Assembly: GCA_001017865.1 (NCBI GenBank)
Contig: LATQ01000001.1
Location: forward strand, 1,495,675-1,523,889
Direction: 5' to 3'
Origin: Rhodococcus sp. IITR03
GTDB taxonomy: Bacteria; Actinomycetota; Actinomycetes; Mycobacteriales; Mycobacteriaceae
Length of the DNA stretch: 28,215 nucleotides
Made by a program: the position numbers and the translations under genes. Shown here piece by piece: positions 24,649 through 28,215 of the stretch. Numbering within the stretch: position 1 is the stretch's first letter; each line of letters starts with the position of its first letter. The notes below the pieces were generated by a model. It was not told the origin of the DNA, ran no database searches, and was given only the letters and a program-made list of their open reading frames with translations.

Positions 24649-25113
24649 GTGTCGCACAACACCTGGAGCGCACGCCTGACCGAACTCGGCATCACCCTGC
24701 CGCCGGTCGCCGCCCCGGTGGCGGCCTACGTGCCCGCCGTCCGCAACGGCGACGTCGTCTACACCTCCGGTCAGCTGCCGCTGGTCGACGGGAAGCTGAC
24801 GCACACCGGCAAGGTGGGTGCCGAAGTGTCGGCGGAGGAGGCGAAGACCGCGGCCCGCACCGCCGCGCTCAACGCGCTCGCCGCCGTTGATGCTCTCGTC
24901 GGACTCGACAACATCGCGAGCGTCGTGAAGGTCGTCGGCTTCGTGGCGTCCGCCGAGGGCTTCACCGGTCAGCCCGGCGTCATCAACGGCGCGTCGGAAC
25001 TGCTCGGGGAGATCTTCGGTGAGGTCGGTGCGCATGCCCGCTCGGCCGTCGGCGTCGCCGAACTGCCCCTCGGCGCTCCCGTCGAGGTCGAGCTGATGGT
25101 GGAAGTACGCTGA
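24649..25113 (+). CDS. RidA/YjgF-family protein (enamine/imine deaminase type)
   Basis: 154 residues, intact. 'PAVRNGDVVYTSGQLPLVDGKLTHTGKVGAEVSAEEAKTAARTAALNALAAVDALVGLDNIASVVKVVGFVAS' and 'GVAELPLGAPVEVELMVEV' give the standard RidA fold, a trimer that hydrolyses reactive enamine/imine intermediates from PLP enzymes. The usual arginine in the 'R.AVG..ELP.GA.VE' motif is seen as 'HARSAVGVAELPLGAPVEVE'. The gene sits 3 bases after the DUF4177-like gene and 58 bases before the metallo-hydrolase. Confidence 0.92.
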   Translation: MSHNTWSARLTELGITLPPVAAPVAAYVPAVRNGDVVYTSGQLPLVDGKLTHTGKVGAEVSAEEAKTAARTAALNALAAVDALVGLDNIASVVKVVGFVASAEGFTGQPGVINGASELLGEIFGEVGAHARSAVGVAELPLGAPVEVELMVEVR

Positions 25114-25171
25114 CGCCACCCTCCCCGACCGAGGGCGGCTCCCGACGGACCCGACACGAGAGGCACAAGTG

Positions 25172-25960
25172 ATGGCGCTGGTCCACCCCGCCTACGCGCA
25201 GTTGCGGCAGGTCACCGAGAACGCCGCGGTGATCCTGGCCGAGAACCCCTCGATCATGTCCCTCGAGGGAACGAACACCTGGATCCTCCGGGCGCCCGGC
25301 AGCGATGAGTGCGTCGTGGTCGATCCGGGTCCCCTCGACGAAGGGCATCTCGAGCGGATCGCGCAGGTGCCGGTGGCGGCGACCCTCATCAGTCACCGCC
25401 ACTTCGACCACACCGAGGGTGCCGAGCGTTTCTCGCAGCTCGCGGAATGCCCGGTGCACGCGGTGCTGCCGGAACACCGCCACGGCGGTGGGCAGCAACT
25501 GTCCGACGGCGACGTCGTCGAGGCAGCGGGTCTGCGCATCCGGGTCGTCGCGACCCCGGGGCACACCGCCGACTCGCTGTCGTTCGTGATCGAACAGGAC
25601 CGCAGTGTGCTCACTGCCGACACCATCCTCGGCCGCGGTACGACCGTGCTCGACGACTCCGACGGCGACCTCGGCGACTACCTGCGGTCGCTGAGGTCGC
25701 TCATCGGACTCGGCGGCGGCTACACGGTGCTGCCCGGGCACGGCCCCGAGCTGCCCGACCTCGAGACGATCGCGCGGGAGTACCTCGCACACCGGGAAGG
25801 CCGGCTCGAGCAGGTGCGCGGTGCACTGCGCACCCTCGGCACCGACGCCTCCGCGCGGCAGGTCGTCGAGCACGTCTACGCCGACGTCGACCCCTCGCTG
25901 TGGGGTGCGGCGGAGAAGTCGGTCAACGTGCAGCTGGAGTACCTGCGCAGCCACAGCTGA
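25172..25960 (+). CDS. Metallo-beta-lactamase-fold hydrolase, LACTB2-like
   Basis: 262 residues, intact. The zinc motif HxHxDH appears as 'SHRHFDHTEGA', with further metal ligands in 'TPGHTADSLSF', 'TADTILG' and 'LPGHGPELPD'. The C-terminal ~60 residues ('LAHREGRLEQVRGAL...VYADVDPSLWGAAEKSVNVQLEYL') are the winged-helix-like tail of LACTB2-type enzymes, some of which are RNases. ATG 25172 is preferred (GAGAGG 9 bases upstream); GTG 25169 is possible. Substrate unknown. The gene order after RidA matches what I recall for Rv3677c. Confidence 0.88.
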   Translation: MALVHPAYAQLRQVTENAAVILAENPSIMSLEGTNTWILRAPGSDECVVVDPGPLDEGHLERIAQVPVAATLISHRHFDHTEGAERFSQLAECPVHAVLPEHRHGGGQQLSDGDVVEAAGLRIRVVATPGHTADSLSFVIEQDRSVLTADTILGRGTTVLDDSDGDLGDYLRSLRSLIGLGGGYTVLPGHGPELPDLETIAREYLAHREGRLEQVRGALRTLGTDASARQVVEHVYADVDPSLWGAAEKSVNVQLEYLRSHS

Positions 25961-25995
25961 ACCGGAGCAACCACGGCCGGCTGAGGTGAGACACA

Positions 25996-26030
25996 CGAAA
26001 GGCCGGGACGCAGAGCGTCCCGGCCTTTCG
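25996..26030. terminator. Perfect convergent terminator between the metallo-hydrolase and crp
   Basis: CGAAAGGCCGGGACGC and GCGTCCCGGCCTTTCG pair over 16 bp around AGA. The CTTTC at each end provides a short U-rich tail both ways. It lies 36 bases after one stop and 13 before the other. Confidence 0.92.
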
Positions 26031-26042
26031 GCGATCCGTGGG

Positions 26043-26715
26043 TCAGCGAGCGCGACGCGCCAGACGCTCCGAGTCGGAGATCAGCACGCTCTTGCCCTCG
26101 AGACGCAGCCAGCCGCGGTGCGCGAAGTCGGCCAGGGCCTTGTTCACGGTCTCGCGGGACGCGCCGACGAGCTGCGCGATCTCTTCCTGCGTCAGGTCGT
26201 GCGTGACACGCAGGCGCCGGCCTCCTGGGTGCCGAAACGCTGGGCGAGCTGCAGCAGCGCCTTGGCGACACGACCGGGGACGTCGGTGAAGATCAGGTCG
26301 GCGAGGCTGTTGTTGGTGCGACGCAGACGACGGGCCAGCACGCGGAGGAGCTGCTCGGCGATCTCGGGGCGCTGGTCGATCCATGCCTTGAGCGCGTCGC
26401 GGTCCATGCTCACGGCGCGCACCTCGGTGACGGTGGTGGCGGTGGAGGTGCGCGGACCGGGTCGAAGATCGACAGCTCGCCGAACATGTCGGACGGGCCC
26501 ATGATCGTCAGGAGGTTCTCGCGGCCGTCGGGCGAACGACGCCCGAGCTTCACCTTGCCGGAGACGATGATGTACAGCCGGTCGCCGGGTTCACCCTCGT
26601 TGAAGATGACATGGCCGCGCGGGAAATCTACAGGCTGAAGCTCTTTGATCAGCGCCGCAACCGCCGAGGGCTCGACTCCTTGGAAGATGCCTGCTCTGGC
26701 CAGGACCTCGTCCAC
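26043..26715 (-). CDS. crp: cAMP-responsive regulator Crp (two apparent frameshifts)
   Basis: 224 residues after repair, the length I recall for mycobacterial Crp (Rv3676). The N-terminal cyclic-nucleotide domain runs '[45 protein letters not shown]' to '[21 protein letters not shown]', with the phosphate-binding 'GELSIF'. A long dimer helix follows, then the HTH '[34 protein letters not shown]'. Bases are lost near 26457 (CCGGGTCC) and 26216 (GGCCGCC). GTG 26715 has AAAGGAG about 5 bases upstream. Crp controls respiration, stress and growth genes in this group. Confidence 0.93.
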
Positions 26716-26809
26716 GTGCGCTCCTTTTGGGAATGATTCGTCATCTACTGCCGGGTCTGCACGTCGACGGACTTCCCGGGCAGGTCACCTGTCAGGCGTA
26801 CGAGCGCCC

Positions 26810-26815
26810 AGTCTA
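26810..26815 (-). promoter_or_regulatory. Candidate -10 element for crp
   Basis: TAGACT on the minus strand lies about 95 bases upstream of the crp start; no convincing -35 is seen. This implies an 85-90 base leader. The rest of 26716-26906 shows no gene I can support. Confidence 0.3.
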
Positions 26816-26906
26816 TCGTGCGCGCTGCACGAGTGAGTGACCGATACCACGGAAGCGGTCGACGAAACCGATCATCGGCACTTCGAGGCTACCGGCAGGT
26901 AGTCGT

Positions 26907-27179
26907 TCAGCTGGCGCGGCGCGCGCGGAGATGGTCGTCCGAATCATCCGCTCCGTCGGCGCTCGGTCCGCGGCGCCGGCGACGCTGGAAGCGGGCCAGG
27001 GCCCCGGGGAAACCTTCCCGAGCGAGGGCCGCGACATCGGCCTGGTCCGCCTTGTCGAGGAACTCCTCCACTTCCTGCTCACGGACGGACAACCGACTCA
27101 AGCGCGCTTCGACACGTTCCATGGACAGTGCGAACAACATGAGCAGCACCGGGAAGAGGACGACAGCAAGAGCTTGCAT
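26907..27179 (-). CDS. Small single-pass membrane protein (Rv3675-like by position)
   Basis: 90 residues. 'MQALAVVLFPVLLMLFALSME' is a membrane helix at the very N-terminus, followed by a soluble tail with 'EARLSRLSVREQEVEEFLDKADQADVAALAREGF' and an Arg- then Asp-rich end. No domain is recognised. It stands between crp and nth, where I recall a small membrane protein in mycobacteria. ATG 27179 is chosen because the hydrophobic helix begins there; GTG 27218 would add 13 residues. The gene is intact and divergent from nth. Confidence 0.7.
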   Translation of the reverse strand: MQALAVVLFPVLLMLFALSMERVEARLSRLSVREQEVEEFLDKADQADVAALAREGFPGALARFQRRRRRGPSADGADDSDDHLRARRAS

Positions 27180-27260
27180 ACCCGGAAGTAAACACCGGAA
27201 AGATCTCGGAAGAGACACGGGGCCGGATCCTGGGGAGAGTGTTTACGTAGAGTGGATCAG

Positions 27261-28045
27261 GTGCATGCCACCCAGTCCGAGAGCCCCGAGACGGCCCCGC
27301 GCCGAGTGAACGGAAAGGCTCGCGGACCGGAGTCGCGCCTGGCTCTCGTCCGTCGCGCACGACGGATGAACCGTCGCCTCGCCGAGGCGTTCCCGCACGT
27401 CTACTGCGAGCTGGACTTCACGAATCCGCTCGAGCTCGCCGTCGCCACGATCCTGTCGGCACAGTGCACGGATGTGCGGGTCAACCAGGTGACCCCCGCT
27501 CTGTTCGCCCGGTATCCCGACGCCCGCGCGTACGCGGAGGCCGACCGCGCCGAGCTCGAGGAGTACATCCGCTCGACCGGCTTCTACCGCAACAAGGCCA
27601 ACTCGCTCATCGGTCTCGGCCAGGCTCTGCTCGAGCGGCACGACGGCGAGGTGCCGGTCCGCCTGAAGGAGCTCGTCGCACTGCCCGGCATCGGCCGCAA
27701 GACCGCCAACGTCATCCTCGGCAACGCCTTCGATGTGCCGGGTATCACGGTCGACACCCACTTCCAGCGGCTCGTGCGTCGCTGGGAATGGACCGACGAG
27801 ACCGATCCGGTCAAGATCGAGCACGCGGTGGGTGCGCTCATCGAGCGCAAGGAGTGGACGCTGCTGTCCCATCGCGTGATCTTCCACGGTCGGCGCGTGT
27901 GCCACGCACGCAAGCGGCATGCGGGGTGTGTGTCCTCGCGAAGGACTGCCCCTCCTACGGGACCGGGCCCACCGATCCGCAGACCGCGGCCGCGCTGGTG
28001 AAGGGACCGGAGACCGAGCACCTGCTCGAGCTGGCCGGGCGGTGA
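27261..28045 (+). CDS. nth: Endonuclease III (one apparent frameshift)
   Basis: Base-excision-repair DNA glycosylase/AP lyase for oxidised pyrimidines. About 261 residues after repair. The helix-hairpin-helix '[21 protein letters not shown]' includes the catalytic lysine, and '[13 protein letters not shown]' holds the catalytic aspartate. The C-terminal [4Fe-4S] ligands C-x6-C-x2-C-x5-C appear only after adding a C near 27915 ('[17 protein letters not shown]'). GTG 27261 is chosen because a TAGAGT -10-like element ends 7 bases upstream; GTG 27252 would add three residues. The next gene begins 4 bases after the stop. Confidence 0.93.
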
Positions 28046-28049
28046 CGGA

Positions 28050-28215
28050 GTGCGTCCTTCCACAGCAGGCCGCTGGAGCCTGGCAGCACTCGTCGTCGTC
28101 ATCGCGTTGATCGTCGCCATCTGGCCGCGCGACCGCAGCGACCTCCGCCGGCCACCGGTTCGGGACCGGCCACCCCGTCGGCCGCACCCGTGGATCGCCG
28201 ACCCCAGGACGACGC
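28050..28215 (+). CDS. N-terminus of a membrane-anchored, probably thioredoxin-like protein (truncated by window edge)
   Basis: GTG 28050 begins a protein with an N-terminal anchor 'RWSLAALVVVIALIVAIWPRD'. After an inferred lost C near 28143 (GACCCTCCG) the frame continues as a Pro/Ala-rich linker 'PPPATGSGPATPSAAPVD' and runs off the window. No thioredoxin motif is visible yet. The thioredoxin-like call rests on position after nth, where I recall a TlpA/ResA-like membrane protein in mycobacteria, and on the anchor-plus-linker layout. Confidence 0.5.
   Translation, partial: MRPSTAGRWSLAALVVVIALIVAIWPRDRSDLRRPPVRDRPPRRPHPWIADPRTT

Noticed and set aside
26813..27082. An 89-codon minus-strand ORF between crp and the small membrane protein
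   Set aside because: It overlaps the better-supported membrane protein in another frame and has Ser/Arg/Pro-rich shadow composition.

Overview
This is a GC-rich actinobacterial chromosome segment, most likely Rhodococcus or a close relative in the Mycobacteriales. The evidence is codon usage, a WhiB regulator, leaderless start sites and gene order. Two stretches follow the order I remember from Mycobacterium tuberculosis (recalled, not searched): leuA/ask/asd on the left, and on the right metallophosphoesterase - ponA2 - whiB4 - two ArsA-like ATPases - small DUF4177-like protein - RidA - metallo-hydrolase - crp - small membrane protein - nth - thioredoxin-like protein. Between them lies a more lineage-specific oxidative block.

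Layout. 1-960: end of a LysR regulator and a small membrane protein. 1144-3165 (minus): leuA with a leader peptide (three consecutive Leu codons) and an attenuator-like RNA. 3269-4606: a 9-bp-phased GTAAC array, then a secreted DUF4185 (GH183-type arabinanase) protein. 4682-6976: aspartokinase and aspartate-semialdehyde dehydrogenase, with an internal start for the aspartokinase beta subunit. 7070-11524: TetR, Baeyer-Villiger-type monooxygenase, GMC oxidoreductase and acetoacetate-decarboxylase-like protein, apparently one operon with a palindromic operator. 11549-13572: furA and a monofunctional catalase. 13600-16557: a 20-codon membrane peptide, a YdjM-like hydrolase and a Tat-exported sterol oxidase with a KstR-like box. 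16567-17633: YdcF protein, an AT-rich hairpin and tRNA-Pro(CGG). 17688-28215: the conserved envelope/redox/regulation block.

The main caveat is reading-frame quality. Nineteen of the 28 larger protein genes carry at least one -1 frameshift, and I reconstruct about 39 in total. All can be explained by loss of a single G or C, nearly always from a G or C run; none needs an added base or a lost A/T. Restoring the bases gives normal family lengths (LysC 421 aa with a 172-aa beta subunit, Crp 224, KatA 486, PonA2 814). I read this as a consensus-sequence error, not gene decay, so these genes are annotated as full-length CDSs with approximate frameshift positions. Spans are given in window coordinates; protein lengths refer to the repaired frame.

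Functionally the window joins amino-acid synthesis (Leu; the Asp family feeding Lys, Thr, Met and diaminopimelate), envelope building and remodelling (PonA2, DUF4185, YdcF), oxidative-stress control (FurA/KatA, WhiB4, Crp), ketone/sterol oxidation and DNA repair (Nth).
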